From positions 124,001 through 188,000 of the forward strand of contig UBZT01000014.1 in NCBI GenBank assembly GCA_900470155.1: a DNA stretch of 64,000 bases, given 5' to 3'. Made by a program: the position numbers and the translations under genes. Below are positions 7,797 through 16,974 of this stretch, one piece after another. The notes beneath the pieces are model-generated. The model saw only the letters and a list, made by a program, of their open reading frames with translations. It ran no database searches and was not told where the DNA came from. Every line of letters begins with the position of its first letter. The first letter of the stretch is position 1. Source of the stretch: Hyphomicrobiales bacterium. GTDB taxonomy: Bacteria; Pseudomonadota; Alphaproteobacteria; Rhizobiales; Rhizobiaceae.

Positions 7797-9503
7797 TTAT
7801 TTCTGGTCGCGCAGCTCACGCCGCAGGATCTTGCCGACATTGGTCTTCGGCAGCTCGGTGCGGAATTCGATGAAGCGCGGCCGCTTGTAGTTGGTCAGGT
7901 TTGCGGCGCAATGGGCTTTCAGTTCGTCGATCGTCAGCGCCGGATCCTTTTTCACCACGAAGAGCTTCACCGCTTCGCCGGAATGTTCATCCGGCACGCC
8001 GACGGCGGCGCATTCCAGCACGCCCGCATGCATGGCCGCCACTTCTTCGATCTCGTTCGGATAGACGTTGAAGCCCGACACCAGGATCATGTCCTTCTTG
8101 CGGTCGACGATCTTCGAGTAGCCGCGCTCGTCCATGAAGCCCATGTCGCCGGAACGGAAGAAGCCGTCTGCGGTCATCACCTTGGCGGTTTCTTCCGGGC
8201 GCTGCCAGTAGCCGGCCATCACCTGCGGTCCGCGGATGCAGATCTCGCCGACTTCGCCGATCGGCAGCGTCTTGCCATCCTCGTCGCGGATCTCGATATC
8301 CGTCGAGGGCAGCGGCAGGCCGATCATGCCGCTGAATTCCTTGCTGTCCAGCCGGTTGACCGTTGCCACCGGCGACGTTTCCGACAGGCCGTAACCCTCG
8401 GTGATCGGTCGACCGGTCATCTGCAGCCAGCGCTCGGCCACCGGCCGCTGCACCGCCATGCCGCCGCCCAGAACCAGCATCAGCGATGAAAAATCGAGGT
8501 TCTTGAAATCCGGATTGTTCATCATCGCGTTGAACAGCGTATTCAGCCCGGGGAAAATATGCGCCTTGAAGCCCTGCAACTCCTTGACGAACCCGGGAAT
8601 GTCGCGCGGATTGGCAATCAGCAGGTTGTGGCCGCCAAGCGCCACGCCCATCAGCGAATTTACCGTCAGCGCGAAGATGTGATAGAGCGGCAGCGCGCAA
8701 ACGAAGTTGAGCACTTCCGGCCGCCCCTTGTCGGCGAAGGCCGCTTCCAGCCACAGGGCGATCTGCTGCTTGTTCGCCAGCAGATTGGCATGGGTCAGCG
8801 TCGCGCCCTTGGAAACCCCCGTTGTTCCGCCGGTATATTGCAGGAAGGCCACGTCGCTGGACACAACGTCCACCGGCTTCAATGTGTGTCGTGCACCCTC
8901 GGTCAGCATGGACTTGAAGCCCAGATGGCCGGGGATCGACCAGGCCGGCACCAGCTTTTTCACCTTGCGCACGACGAGGTTGACGATATGGCCCTTCAGT
9001 CCGAGCATGTCGCCCATGGCGCAGACGATCACATGTTTGACATCGGTGCGCGCGACGACCTGCTCGACGGTATGGGCGAAGTTTTCCAGCACCAGGATCG
9101 CCTTGGCGCCCGAATCCTTCAGCTGATGCTCCAGCTCGCGCGGCGTATAGAGCGGGTTCACGTTGACCACGATCATGCCGGCGCGCAGGATGCCATAGAC
9201 CGTCACCGGGTTCTGCAGGATGTTCGGCGTCATCACGGCAACGCGGTCACCCTTTTGGAGCCCCTTGGACTGCAACCAGGCACCGACCTTGCGCGACTGC
9301 GCCTCGAGTTCCCGGAACGTCATGCCGCGACCCATGCTCGAAAATGCCAGCCGGTCGCTGTATTTGGCGCAGCTCGCTTCGAAAAGCGCGCCAAGCGAGG
9401 CATGGGCATGCGGGGCAATGTCGGCAGGCACCGACGACGGATAGGAGTCGAGCCAGATTTTCTCGGCGGCGCGACCGCTGTGGCGGCTCAAGGTTTCCGA
9501 CAT
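7797..9503 (-). CDS. fadD: Long-chain fatty-acid-CoA ligase
   Basis: 568 residues; an AMP-forming acyl-CoA synthetase. ATP-binding motif A is YTGGTTGVSKGA, the adenylate motif is EGYGLSETSP, the FACS region is SGDMGFMDERGYSKIVDRKK, and the conserved C-terminal lysine lies in LPKTNVGKILRREL. It activates exogenous fatty acids for beta-oxidation, normally at the inner face of the membrane. It is transcribed alone. A perfect-arm palindrome (TTGACGTAAACGTCAA) about 120 bases upstream overlaps a plausible -35 and resembles sites at two other promoters in this window, suggesting control by a fatty-acid or branched-chain catabolism regulator. Confidence 0.95.
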   Translation of the reverse strand: MSETLSRHSGRAAEKIWLDSYPSSVPADIAPHAHASLGALFEASCAKYSDRLAFSSMGRGMTFRELEAQSRKVGAWLQSKGLQKGDRVAVMTPNILQNPVTVYGILRAGMIVVNVNPLYTPRELEHQLKDSGAKAILVLENFAHTVEQVVARTDVKHVIVCAMGDMLGLKGHIVNLVVRKVKKLVPAWSIPGHLGFKSMLTEGARHTLKPVDVVSSDVAFLQYTGGTTGVSKGATLTHANLLANKQQIALWLEAAFADKGRPEVLNFVCALPLYHIFALTVNSLMGVALGGHNLLIANPRDIPGFVKELQGFKAHIFPGLNTLFNAMMNNPDFKNLDFSSLMLVLGGGMAVQRPVAERWLQMTGRPITEGYGLSETSPVATVNRLDSKEFSGMIGLPLPSTDIEIRDEDGKTLPIGEVGEICIRGPQVMAGYWQRPEETAKVMTADGFFRSGDMGFMDERGYSKIVDRKKDMILVSGFNVYPNEIEEVAAMHAGVLECAAVGVPDEHSGEAVKLFVVKKDPALTIDELKAHCAANLTNYKRPRFIEFRTELPKTNVGKILRRELRDQK

Positions 9504-9621
9504 GTATTCCTCCCGAATGTCATTTTTGCCTGCGCGCCTGTTCCGGCACGAACTCCTCCTCAGGGTCCGTAAAGCTTATGCTTTCGCCGGATCAGTGCAA
9601 GCCCTGCGAACTTATATAACC

Positions 9622-9637
9622 TTGACGTAAACGTCAA
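9622..9637. promoter_or_regulatory. ACGT-WW-ACGT palindrome upstream of fadD
   Basis: The 16-mer TTGACGTAAACGTCAA has perfect 7-base arms around a central AA. On the minus strand its left arm reads as a -35 hexamer (TTGACG), with AT-rich TATATAA a short distance beyond. It is 119 bases before the fadD start. The same ACGT-TT/AA-ACGT core recurs before the GMC oxidoreductase gene, and a 14-of-16 match lies before the nitronate monooxygenase gene. Confidence 0.6.
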
Positions 9638-9735
9638 TAAATCTCCCGCGCGCTCGTCCGGGCGCCACGTGAGGCGGAACCATCCGCTTGACGAGCCGTT
9701 ACATTGTCATCGACAATGACAATAGAGGTAACCCA

Positions 9736-10128
9736 ATGTTGAATCAGAATCAGGCCGCGCAGGGCAGCGATCCCTATGTAAAGGATACGCCCACGCTGAT
9801 CGCCAGCGACAAGGTCGAAGGCACCGCAGTCTACGGCGCCGATGGCAAACGCATCGGTTCGATCCAGCGCATCATCCTGGAAAAGCGCGGCGGCCGCGTC
9901 GCCTATGCCGTGCTGAGCTTCGGCGGTTTCTGGGGTATCGGTGACGATTATTATCCGCTGCCGTGGGAAAAGCTTCGCTATGACGACGAACTCGACGGCT
10001 ACCGTCTGGACATGACCAAGGAGCAGGTCGAAGGCGCGCCGCGTTACCGCGACGACGATAGCGACTGGTACAAGAACAACGGCCGGTCGGTTTACGACTA
10101 CTACGGCGTTCCGCCATACTGGATGTAA
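9736..10128 (+). CDS. PRC-barrel domain protein
   Basis: 130 residues from the ATG at 9736, which has GAGGTAA just upstream. Residues 15-90 form a PRC-barrel-like beta domain (LIASDKVEGTAVYGADGKRIGS, VAYAVLSFGGF, YYPLPWEKL); the tail is rich in Asp, Tyr and Arg (RYRDDDSDWYKNNGRSVYDYY). PRC-barrel proteins occur in photosynthetic reaction centres, RNA-processing factors and, in rhizobia, as small stress-associated proteins; the role here is unknown. A strong intrinsic terminator follows the stop codon by 24 bases. The gene faces away from fadD, with a 232-base shared upstream region. Confidence 0.82.
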   Translation: MLNQNQAAQGSDPYVKDTPTLIASDKVEGTAVYGADGKRIGSIQRIILEKRGGRVAYAVLSFGGFWGIGDDYYPLPWEKLRYDDELDGYRLDMTKEQVEGAPRYRDDDSDWYKNNGRSVYDYYGVPPYWM

Positions 10129-10152
10129 TCAGCGCACGATCAGATCGACCAG

Positions 10153-10177
10153 AGGCCCCGTTCGCGGGGCCTTTTTT
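10153..10177 (+). terminator. Rho-independent terminator after the PRC-barrel gene
   Basis: Perfect 8-base stem AGGCCCCG/CGGGGCCT (10153-10160 and 10165-10172) with a TTCG tetraloop, followed by a run of T to 10177. It starts 24 bases after the stop codon. Confidence 0.92.
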
Positions 10178-10388
10178 GTGCTTGGTCTCGGATGGCCAAC
10201 GAGGGGGAAAGGGGGACAATGAACGGCAGCGTAATCTCGCTGCAGCGGGAGAGACGTCAATCAACCCACCCGAGCCCGTACTAGAATTACGGCACTCGCG
10301 CTCGCCGCGTCCACTGACACAAAATTCCGCCCGCGGCTAGAGCTTATTGAGTCCTCGTATTTTTGGGGTAGGTCGATTTTTTTAAAAA

Positions 10389-10464
10389 TGGTGCCGCTTG
10401 CAGGACTCGAACCTGCGACCCCATCATTACGAATGATGTGCTCTACCACCTGAGCTAAAGCGGC
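10389..10464 (-). tRNA. tRNA-Thr (anticodon CGT)
   Basis: Read on the minus strand, the 76-base cloverleaf begins GCCGCTTTAGCTCAGG. It has a 7-bp acceptor stem GCCGCTT/AAGCGGC, anticodon stem CATCA/TGATG with loop TTCGTAA (anticodon CGT at positions 34-36), a T-arm with GTTCGAGTC, discriminator A and an encoded CCA. It reads ACG codons. Confidence 0.97.
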
Positions 10465-10782
10465 ACGCGGCGAAGAGGCAAGGCCCGTCCGCGTTTGGTG
10501 ATGCGGCTGATACAGGCATTGCCCCATGATTTCAAGCCGGATTTCCGTCCGTTGTACAAAAAATGGCGATGCCAACGGCGAGTAGCTTGCGCATGTCTGA
10601 ACACCGACTGCCCACGCCGGCACCATCGGGCCGGAGTTCCCCGATCTGCCGATATGGCTCGGTTGCGCTTCTTCGGTATATGGCGACGCGAGCAAAGGCG
10701 CTCACATTAAGTGCGGGCCGTTCGTCAAAGGATGCAGGGCGCCGCTCGCACCGGAACCGGCGCCACCGCAAATGCACGGCTC
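10465..10782. other. Intergenic region without a recognisable gene
   Basis: About 318 bases between the tRNA-Thr 5' end and the stop codon of the nitronate monooxygenase gene. Short open frames exist on both strands, but none has a ribosome site, a recognisable product or neighbours that support it. The bases next to the tRNA must hold its promoter, on the minus strand. I see no repeat, terminator or attachment site. Confidence 0.5.
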
Positions 10783-11742
10783 TCAGCCGCAAATCGCCTT
10801 TTTTGCACCCAAATACTCGCGTTCCAGCCGATCGACGAGCACGGCCACCGGTTCGATCGCCTTGACCGCGCCGATGCCCTGGCCGCAGCCCCAGATATCC
10901 TTCCAGGCCTTGGCGCCGGTGGTGGCCTTGTCGAAGTCCATCTTCGAGGGATCGGCTTCCGGCAGGTTGTCGGGATCGAGGCCGGCCGCGGCAATGGAGG
11001 GCTTCAGGTAGTTGCCGTGAATGCCGGTGAAGTAGTTGGAATAGACAATGTCATTGGCCTTGGCATCGACGATCGCCTGCTTGTAGGCGTCGGAGGCGCG
11101 GGCTTCGTTTGTCGCGATGAACGGCGAGCCGATATAGGCCATGTCGGCCCCCATCGCCTGGGCGGCCAGCACCGCGCCGCCATTGGCGATTGCGCCGGCA
11201 AGAAGCAGCGGACCGTCGAACCATTCGCGGATTTCCTGAACCAGGGCAAACGGCGAGAGCGTACCCGCGTGACCACCAGCGCCGGTGGCAACGGCAATCA
11301 GCCCGTCGGCACCCTTACGGATCGCCGAATTCGCATGCCGGTTGTTGATCACGTCGTGCAGCACGATGCCGCCATAGCTGTGCACGGCGGCGTTGACCTC
11401 CGGGACCGCGCCCAGCGAGGAAATGACGATCGGCACTTTGTATTTGACGCACATCGTCAGATCATGCTCGAGCCGCTTGTTCGACATGTGCACGATCTGG
11501 TTGACGGCAAACGGGGCCGCCTTACGGTCAGGGTTTTTCGCGTCATGGGCGGCCAACTCTTCGGTGATCTCGGCCAGCCATTCGTCGAGCTGCGCTTCGG
11601 GGCGTGCATTCAGCGCCGGAAAGGCGCCGACAATGCCGGCCTTGCACTGGGCAAGCGTCAATTGGGGGTTTGATATGATGAACAGCGGCGAGGCGACGAC
11701 GGGAAGCCTCAGGTTGTCTTTCAGGATCGACGGCAGTGCCAT
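10783..11742 (-). CDS. Nitronate monooxygenase family flavoprotein
   Basis: 319 residues; an FMN-dependent TIM-barrel of the nitronate monooxygenase / 2-nitropropane dioxygenase family. Visible signatures are the N-terminal LPVVASPLF, GAVPEVNAAVHSYGG, the flavin-binding GAGGHAG and the C-terminal region with IEPVAVLVDRLEREY. Members oxidise propionate-3-nitronate or alkyl nitronates; closely related proteins act on other enolisable substrates, so the substrate is not certain. GGAGGTGA at 11747-11754, immediately before the ATG at 11742, decides the start. An operator-like sequence 20-40 bases upstream resembles the palindrome before fadD, which hints at a role linked to fatty-acid or branched-chain catabolism. 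Confidence 0.88.
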   Translation of the reverse strand: MALPSILKDNLRLPVVASPLFIISNPQLTLAQCKAGIVGAFPALNARPEAQLDEWLAEITEELAAHDAKNPDRKAAPFAVNQIVHMSNKRLEHDLTMCVKYKVPIVISSLGAVPEVNAAVHSYGGIVLHDVINNRHANSAIRKGADGLIAVATGAGGHAGTLSPFALVQEIREWFDGPLLLAGAIANGGAVLAAQAMGADMAYIGSPFIATNEARASDAYKQAIVDAKANDIVYSNYFTGIHGNYLKPSIAAAGLDPDNLPEADPSKMDFDKATTGAKAWKDIWGCGQGIGAVKAIEPVAVLVDRLEREYLGAKKAICG

Positions 11743-11761
11743 CACTTCACCTCCCATGAAG

Positions 11762-11782
11762 TTACGTTTACGAAAACGTCAA
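11762..11782. promoter_or_regulatory. ACGT-type operator upstream of nitronate monooxygenase
   Basis: The stretch from TTACGT (11762) to ACGTCAA (ending 11782) contains TTTACGAAAACGTCAA, which matches the fadD palindrome at 14 of 16 positions, plus an extra TTACGT half-site in register on its left. It lies 20-40 bases before the start codon, within reach of the promoter. Confidence 0.5.
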
Positions 11783-12059
11783 TTAATTAGCAGATGACCG
11801 AGGCCAAGGGAAGCGGACCGGCTGGGCAAGGAGCGGAATCCACGGCGTTCCGATCACAGTCCGCTGGCCACCGACATTCAACAATGCCGCGCTTGCCCCA
11901 GAGCGCCGCCCAGCCGAAAGTCTCGCATCGGTCGCATTCCTGTGTTTATTGTCGGCAAGTTCGGCTTTCTGGGCTTGCACAGCAAAAAGCCAGCGGTTAC
12001 CGAATCGATACCGGTAAAAAGATGTGGCAGGGGCGATCCCCAGAGGAGTATGGCGGCCA
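11783..12059. other. Intergenic region between nitronate monooxygenase and the membrane-anchored protein gene
   Basis: About 280 bases separating two divergent genes. The left edge carries the ACGT-type operator; the right edge carries the GAGGAG ribosome site of the next gene. The centre has no recognisable coding, RNA or repeat signal. Confidence 0.4.
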
Positions 12060-13292
12060 GTGAACGGATTGGAAACAGCCATCAGGAGTGCCCTGGAACG
12101 TTCGGATCGAACAAGTGCCGAAACGCGGGCGCGCATCTACCAGTCTGCACGTCAGGCGCTGGAAAGCGGCTTGCGCAAGCAGAACATCAACGATGTTGAA
12201 ACAGTCAACTATCAACGTCGCAAGCTGGAAACGCTGATCCATGAGATCGAGCTCGAGGAGCGTGCGCGTCTCGACATGACGGTGGCGCCGCCCGATGGCG
12301 TCTCGACGCCATCACGGTCCGCCGGCCAGCCGACCTACACGCAGACATCAACGCCGCCACAGGCCGCAGCCCCAGTGCAGACATCGACGGAAGCACAGAC
12401 GTCGACGGCAGCGCAGGCAAGGCGTGCAGAGCCCGCGTTTGCGGCGGATGATCCGGTCGCCGATACCGGCCGTGCGAATGGAAACGGCATTGATCGTGAT
12501 CCGGTGTTCGACGAAGATATTCATGCATCGCCCCGTGACGAGCGCGAGCAGTTGTCCGATGCCGATGGGCCGATGCCGGACATGCGCTCCGAAGTGCCGC
12601 TGCGCAAGCCGCGCCGCCGCCGCGGCTTTTTCTCGCGCCTGTTCATTCTTGTCATCCTGCTGTCCAGCGTCGGCATGGCGGCCTGGTGGGTCTATTCCTC
12701 CGATCTGCTTTTGACCGATGCCGAGCGCGACACCAGCGTGCCCAATCCACCGCCACGCGCCGAGGAAGAGGATTTCAACGGAACGGAAACCGCGCCGCAG
12801 GTCCCCCAGGGCCCACAGGCCATCGATACCCGCGGCGGCTTTTCCGATGACTGGATCGATGTATTCGAGCCGCAGCAGATTGCCGCCATCCGCCCGCGTG
12901 CCAATGGCATGGTCGATGTCGTGACGGCCAGCGACGGATCGGCGGTTCGCCTTGGCTCACGCAGCGGCGATGCGGATGGTGCGATCGAAATCACGGTCCC
13001 CACCGAAGTCCTGCGCGAACTGGCCGGGCGGACCTCGACGATCGCGCTCACGTTGCAGTCGGCAGACGACAAACCGGTGCAGATCTCCGTCGATTGCGAT
13101 TTTTCGCGTCTGGGCACCTGCCCGCGCCACCGCTTCACCATCAATCCGCAAAAGCTCGACGCTCTGTTCCAGGTGAGCTTCGACAGTGGCATGGCACCTG
13201 CAAATGCCGGTCGGCTGATCGTCAATGCCGACCTGTCCGGCGGCGGCCGGGGTGTCAATCTCTACGCAGTGCGCATCCTTCCAGGCCAGTGA
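12060..13292 (+). CDS. Conserved bitopic membrane protein of unknown function
   Basis: 410 residues from a GTG at 12060 (GAGGAG 13 bases upstream); a GTG at 12024 would add 12 residues. I do not recognise a named family. The layout is clear: residues 1-75 are a charged helical domain (ETAIRSALERSDRTSAETRARIYQ); 75-180 are a Gln/Thr/Ala-rich then acidic linker with degenerate QTST repeats; 182-188 are a basic stop (RKPRRRR); 189-212 form one membrane helix; and 255-410 form a beta-rich, probably periplasmic domain with two cysteines (DCDFSRLGTC). The N-terminus is therefore cytoplasmic. It resembles conserved rhizobial hypothetical proteins and could connect a cytoplasmic partner to the envelope. 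Confidence 0.75.
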   Translation: MNGLETAIRSALERSDRTSAETRARIYQSARQALESGLRKQNINDVETVNYQRRKLETLIHEIELEERARLDMTVAPPDGVSTPSRSAGQPTYTQTSTPPQAAAPVQTSTEAQTSTAAQARRAEPAFAADDPVADTGRANGNGIDRDPVFDEDIHASPRDEREQLSDADGPMPDMRSEVPLRKPRRRRGFFSRLFILVILLSSVGMAAWWVYSSDLLLTDAERDTSVPNPPPRAEEEDFNGTETAPQVPQGPQAIDTRGGFSDDWIDVFEPQQIAAIRPRANGMVDVVTASDGSAVRLGSRSGDADGAIEITVPTEVLRELAGRTSTIALTLQSADDKPVQISVDCDFSRLGTCPRHRFTINPQKLDALFQVSFDSGMAPANAGRLIVNADLSGGGRGVNLYAVRILPGQ

Positions 13293-13362
13293 CGCCGCGC
13301 GGATCGAGTCACGGCAGCGAGACGATTGCGACCGGATCGATCCAGATCGCATAATCCAGGGG

Positions 13363-14244
13363 TCATTTCAGAAAATCCGGCCCCTTGCCGATGATCTTTT
13401 TGTCGAGCTTGCCGATTTTCTCTTCATCCTTGCCCTCATAGTCGATCGACATCAACATATGGCGGATGATGTTCAGTCGGGCGCGCCGCTTGTCATTGGC
13501 ATGCACGACCGTCCATGGTGAATGGTCGGAATGGGTCTCCTTCAGCATGCGGTTGCGCTTTGCGGTGTAGTCGTCCCACTTGTTCAGTGCCGCGATATCC
13601 ATCGGCGACAGTTTCCACACCTTCAGCGGATCATGCCGGCGGTCATGGAAACGCTTCAACTGCATCTCACGGCCGATATCCAGCCAGAATTTGAAGAAGA
13701 AGATGCCCTCCTGGACGATCAGCTTTTCGAAGCGCGTCGCCTGTTTGAAGAAATCCTCGTATTGCTCAGGCGTACAAAAGCCCATGACCGGCTCCACGCC
13801 AGCGCGGTTATACCAGGAGCGGTCGAACAGCACATATTCGCCAGCCGTCGGGAAATGGTAGACATAACGCTGGAAATACCACTGGCCGCGCTCCGTCTCA
13901 GTCGGCTTGGTCAGCGCCACGACCCGGGCAGAGCGCGGGTTCATATAGGCAAGCGTCGAATGGATCGCACCACCCTTTCCAGCGGCATCGCGTCCTTCGA
14001 ACAGCGCCATCACCCGTTTGCCGGTTTTCTGCATCCAGAACTGCACCTTGACCAGTTCGATCTGCAGCCGCTCCAGTTCCTTCTCGAACGTGTCCTCGTC
14101 CAGTTTCTTGTCATAGGGGAAGCCACCGGACTGTAGCGCATTGTCATCGATCCACTTGGGAAGCACCACGGCATCGATATCGAACACCCGCTCTGCGCCG
14201 CCGATTTTCAATGTTGTGGCGCGGCTTTCTGTCTGTGTGTCCAT
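13363..14244 (-). CDS. ppk2: Polyphosphate kinase 2
   Basis: 293 residues; a PPK2-family enzyme that transfers phosphate between polyphosphate and nucleotides, usually making GTP or ATP from the diphosphate. Walker A is GRDAAGKGG, Walker B is [10 protein letters not shown], and the lid contains the [16 protein letters not shown] segment typical of one-domain class I PPK2s. The start ATG at 14244 follows a GGAGAGGA sequence. It is divergent from phoR (150 bases apart), placing polyphosphate metabolism beside the phosphate-starvation system; no PHO box is visible in front of ppk2, so co-regulation is not shown. Confidence 0.95.
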   Translation of the reverse strand: MDTQTESRATTLKIGGAERVFDIDAVVLPKWIDDNALQSGGFPYDKKLDEDTFEKELERLQIELVKVQFWMQKTGKRVMALFEGRDAAGKGGAIHSTLAYMNPRSARVVALTKPTETERGQWYFQRYVYHFPTAGEYVLFDRSWYNRAGVEPVMGFCTPEQYEDFFKQATRFEKLIVQEGIFFFKFWLDIGREMQLKRFHDRRHDPLKVWKLSPMDIAALNKWDDYTAKRNRMLKETHSDHSPWTVVHANDKRRARLNIIRHMLMSIDYEGKDEEKIGKLDKKIIGKGPDFLK

Positions 14245-14395
14245 GGGGTCCTCTCCGGCTAACCGCGGCTATGGCCCCGCGTTCACCCATAGTGAGCCCA
14301 TGGCGAGCGTGAATTCAAGCCTTTGCTGGTTGGACGGATGCGCGGGTGCGGGGATAAATCGAAAGCGCCGATAGCCGGGCACCGAAACTTCTGTC

Positions 14396-15721
14396 ATGAA
14401 TCATGGCTATCAGAATGGAATGATCGAATGGCGAGGCCTTCTGCGCGTGACTGAAGACGATGACACCGGTGGCCTGAGCCGCGCGATGCGGCATATCTTG
14501 TCCGGCTCGTTTTATATTCTAGCCTCGCTCGCGATCGCGCTGGCGGCCTATCTGGCCGGTGCCAATGCTGCCTTCGCAATTGTGCTCTTCATCGTGTTTT
14601 GTGTGATGCTGTTGCTGAGGCGCTCCTCTGGTGAGGACCTTGTCACGATCGCGGGGCCTGCTGAGGGCGAACGGTTGTCCACCGATCCCGCACCACAGAT
14701 CGGCGCGACGATTGATGCCCTGGATTTGCCGATCTTTGTCATCGGCGCGGAGGCCGAACTTCTGGCGCAGAACCGGGCGGCGGAAAAGGTTTTTGGCATA
14801 CTGGCGGCCGGCGCGCATATTTCTGCCCGCTGGAGATCGCCGGGCATTCTCGACATGATACGCGAAACCATCGCGACCGGCGAACCCAACCAGATCGAGC
14901 ATTCCGAACGGCTGCCGTCTGAGCGGGTGTATGTTGTGCGTATCGCGCCGGTTGCCCCGTCCGGTATGGCAGCTGGCGATGCGGCGGCCAATGGACGTTT
15001 CTTTCTTCTGTCCTTCAAGGACATCTCGGATCTTCGCCGCCTGGATCAGATGCGCAGCGATTTCGTCGCCAATGCCAGCCATGAGTTGCGCACACCGCTT
15101 GCTTCCCTGCGAGGCTTCATCGAGACCATGCAGGGTCCGGCCAAGGATGATGCCAAGGCGAAGGAACGGTTTCTCTCGATCATGCTCGACCAGGCCAATC
15201 GCATGAGCCGTCTGGTCGATGATCTGCTGTCGCTGTCACGGCTCGAACTGAAGGCCCACCTTGCCCCTGATCACATGGTGGATCTCGTTCCCGTGCTCGG
15301 CCATGTCCGGGATTCGCTGGCGCCGCTCGCAAGTGACCTGAATGTCGAGATCAGGCTCGATGTGCCCGAGGGCAGGGTCGAGGTCCTCGGTGATCGCGAT
15401 GAACTTGTTCAGGTGTTCGAGAACCTGATCGAGAATGCGTGCAAATATGGCCAGGACGGCCAGTTCATCGATGTTGCGGTTCGACGCGAGCCCGGCGGCT
15501 CAACCGAAGTCAGTGTCCGCGATCACGGACCGGGCATTCCCGCCGAGCACGTTCCGCGCCTGACCGAACGTTTTTACCGTGTCAGCGTGGAAGACAGTCG
15601 CTCCAAGAAGGGCACGGGTCTCGGGCTTGCAATCGTCAAGCATATCCTTACCCGTCACCGCGCGCGCCTCATCGTGAAGTCTGAATTGGGCAAGGGCACG
15701 GACTTTACCGTGCGCTTTTGA
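14396..15721 (+). CDS. phoR: Phosphate regulon sensor histidine kinase
   Basis: 441 residues from the first ATG (a second ATG at residue 9 is possible). Two membrane helices (about 38-53 and 57-75) are separated by only a few residues, so no sizeable periplasmic sensor exists, as expected for PhoR, which senses phosphate through the Pst complex and PhoU. A PAS-like region (about 105-215) precedes the dimerisation domain with phospho-acceptor His229 (ANASHELRTPL), and the ATPase domain shows DHGPGIP and GTGLGLAIVKHIL. It heads the phoR-pstSCAB-phoU-phoB locus. A single PHO half-site (CTGTCAT, 14391-14397) overlaps its start but lacks a second repeat. Confidence 0.95.
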   Translation: MNHGYQNGMIEWRGLLRVTEDDDTGGLSRAMRHILSGSFYILASLAIALAAYLAGANAAFAIVLFIVFCVMLLLRRSSGEDLVTIAGPAEGERLSTDPAPQIGATIDALDLPIFVIGAEAELLAQNRAAEKVFGILAAGAHISARWRSPGILDMIRETIATGEPNQIEHSERLPSERVYVVRIAPVAPSGMAAGDAAANGRFFLLSFKDISDLRRLDQMRSDFVANASHELRTPLASLRGFIETMQGPAKDDAKAKERFLSIMLDQANRMSRLVDDLLSLSRLELKAHLAPDHMVDLVPVLGHVRDSLAPLASDLNVEIRLDVPEGRVEVLGDRDELVQVFENLIENACKYGQDGQFIDVAVRREPGGSTEVSVRDHGPGIPAEHVPRLTERFYRVSVEDSRSKKGTGLGLAIVKHILTRHRARLIVKSELGKGTDFTVRF

Positions 15722-15782
15722 CATAAAACCCCGCGCGGCTAAAGCCAAGTTGGAGAATATATATTATTTTCAATGGCTTATA

Positions 15783-15811
15783 TTGTCACAAATGTTTCAT
15801 CGATCTGACAT
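15783..15811 (+). promoter_or_regulatory. PHO box of three 7-bp units before pstS
   Basis: Three direct repeats at 11-base spacing: TTGTCAC (15783-15789), GTTTCAT (15794-15800) and CTGACAT (15805-15811), separated by AAAT and CGAT. Two adjacent units with a 4-base AT-rich spacer form the classic PhoB-binding box; three units make two overlapping boxes. The first base is 136 bases before the pstS ATG. PhoB is encoded at the end of the same locus. Confidence 0.85.
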
Positions 15812-15918
15812 AAAAGGATGAGGTTAGTCCGGCTAAGAACAGGGCGCCGTTTGGTTGTGGCAATGAACTTGGTTTGCGGCCGCACCTTTACACGAGCCCA
15901 TCAACGGGAGAATCCATT

Positions 15919-16962
15919 ATGAACGTTTTGAAAATTGCTGCAGCAGCACTCGTTGCTTCTGTTGCCTTCACCGGCGCCGCCGTTGCTCGCGACCAGATCC
16001 AGATCGCTGGTTCTTCGACCGTCCTTCCTTATGCTTCGATCGTCGCTGAAGCCTTTGGCGAAAATACCGATTTCGGTACTCCGGTCGTTGAATCTGGTGG
16101 TTCGGGCGCCGGCCGCAAGAAGCTCTGCGAAGGCGTGGGCGAGAACACCATCGACATTGCGAACTCCTCGTCGCGCATCAGCCAGAGCGATATCGACCTC
16201 TGCGCCACCAACGGCGTCAAGGATATCCAGGAAGTTCGTATCGGCTACGACGGCATCGTGTTCGCCTCGGACATCTCGGGCCCTGAATACGCCTTCACCC
16301 AGGCTGATTGGCACAACGCCCTCGCTGCTGAAGTCCTCAAGGACGGCAAGCTGATCGCCAACCCTTACAAGGCCTGGAACGAAATCCGCGCCGACCTGCC
16401 GGCTCAGCCGATCCTCGCTTTCATTCCGGGCACCAAGCACGGAACCCGCGAAGTGTTCAACGAGAAGGTCATCGTTGACGGCTGCAAGGAAGATGGCGCC
16501 TATGACGCCCATCTCGCTGCCAAGAACAACGACAAGGCTGAAGCTGCAAAGGCCTGCATGGCTCTCCGCACCGACGGCATTTCGACGGACATCGACGGCG
16601 ACTACACCGAGACGCTGGCTCGCGTTGCCGCCAACAAGAACGCCATCGGCGTCTTTGGTCTGTCGTTCTACCAGAACAACACCGACAAGCTCCGCGTCGG
16701 CACCATGGCTGGCATCGTGCCTTCGGTTGAGACGATCGCCAAGGGCGAATATCCGGTTTCGCGTCCGCTCTACTTCTACGTCAAGAACGCACACCTTGAC
16801 GTGATCCCGGGCCTGCAGGAATACGTCGAGTTCTTCGTATCCGACGACATGGCCGGCCCGAACGGCCCGCTGGCTGCCTATGGCCTGGTTTCTGACCCGG
16901 AACTGGCCAAGACCCAGGAAATGGTCAAGAACCGTACCCCGATGGGTCCGCTGACGAAGTAA
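15919..16962 (+). CDS. pstS: Phosphate ABC transporter, substrate-binding protein
   Basis: 347 residues. A signal peptide (MNVLKIAAAALVASVAFTGAAVA) is cleaved before Arg-Asp-Gln. The mature protein begins with the phosphate-binding IAGSSTVLPY and VESGGSGAGRKKLCEG loops, and later carries PGTKHGTREVF. It captures inorganic phosphate in the periplasm for PstCAB. GGGAG at 15906-15910 sets the ATG at 15919; an upstream in-frame start would lack a signal peptide at the N-terminus. A strong terminator follows the stop codon, so pstS message is likely more abundant than the downstream transporter genes. Codon use is noticeably optimised, in keeping with high expression. Confidence 0.97.
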   Translation: MNVLKIAAAALVASVAFTGAAVARDQIQIAGSSTVLPYASIVAEAFGENTDFGTPVVESGGSGAGRKKLCEGVGENTIDIANSSSRISQSDIDLCATNGVKDIQEVRIGYDGIVFASDISGPEYAFTQADWHNALAAEVLKDGKLIANPYKAWNEIRADLPAQPILAFIPGTKHGTREVFNEKVIVDGCKEDGAYDAHLAAKNNDKAEAAKACMALRTDGISTDIDGDYTETLARVAANKNAIGVFGLSFYQNNTDKLRVGTMAGIVPSVETIAKGEYPVSRPLYFYVKNAHLDVIPGLQEYVEFFVSDDMAGPNGPLAAYGLVSDPELAKTQEMVKNRTPMGPLTK

Positions 16963-16974
16963 TTTCGGCCACGT

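Noticed and set aside
10389..10782. Attachment site or genomic island next to tRNA-Thr
   Set aside because: No integrase, no direct repeat of the tRNA 3' end and ordinary core genes on both sides.
14391..14408. CTGTCAT at the phoR start as a PHO box
   Set aside because: The second unit 11 bases on (CATGGCT) does not match, so only a half-site exists; kept as a remark under phoR.
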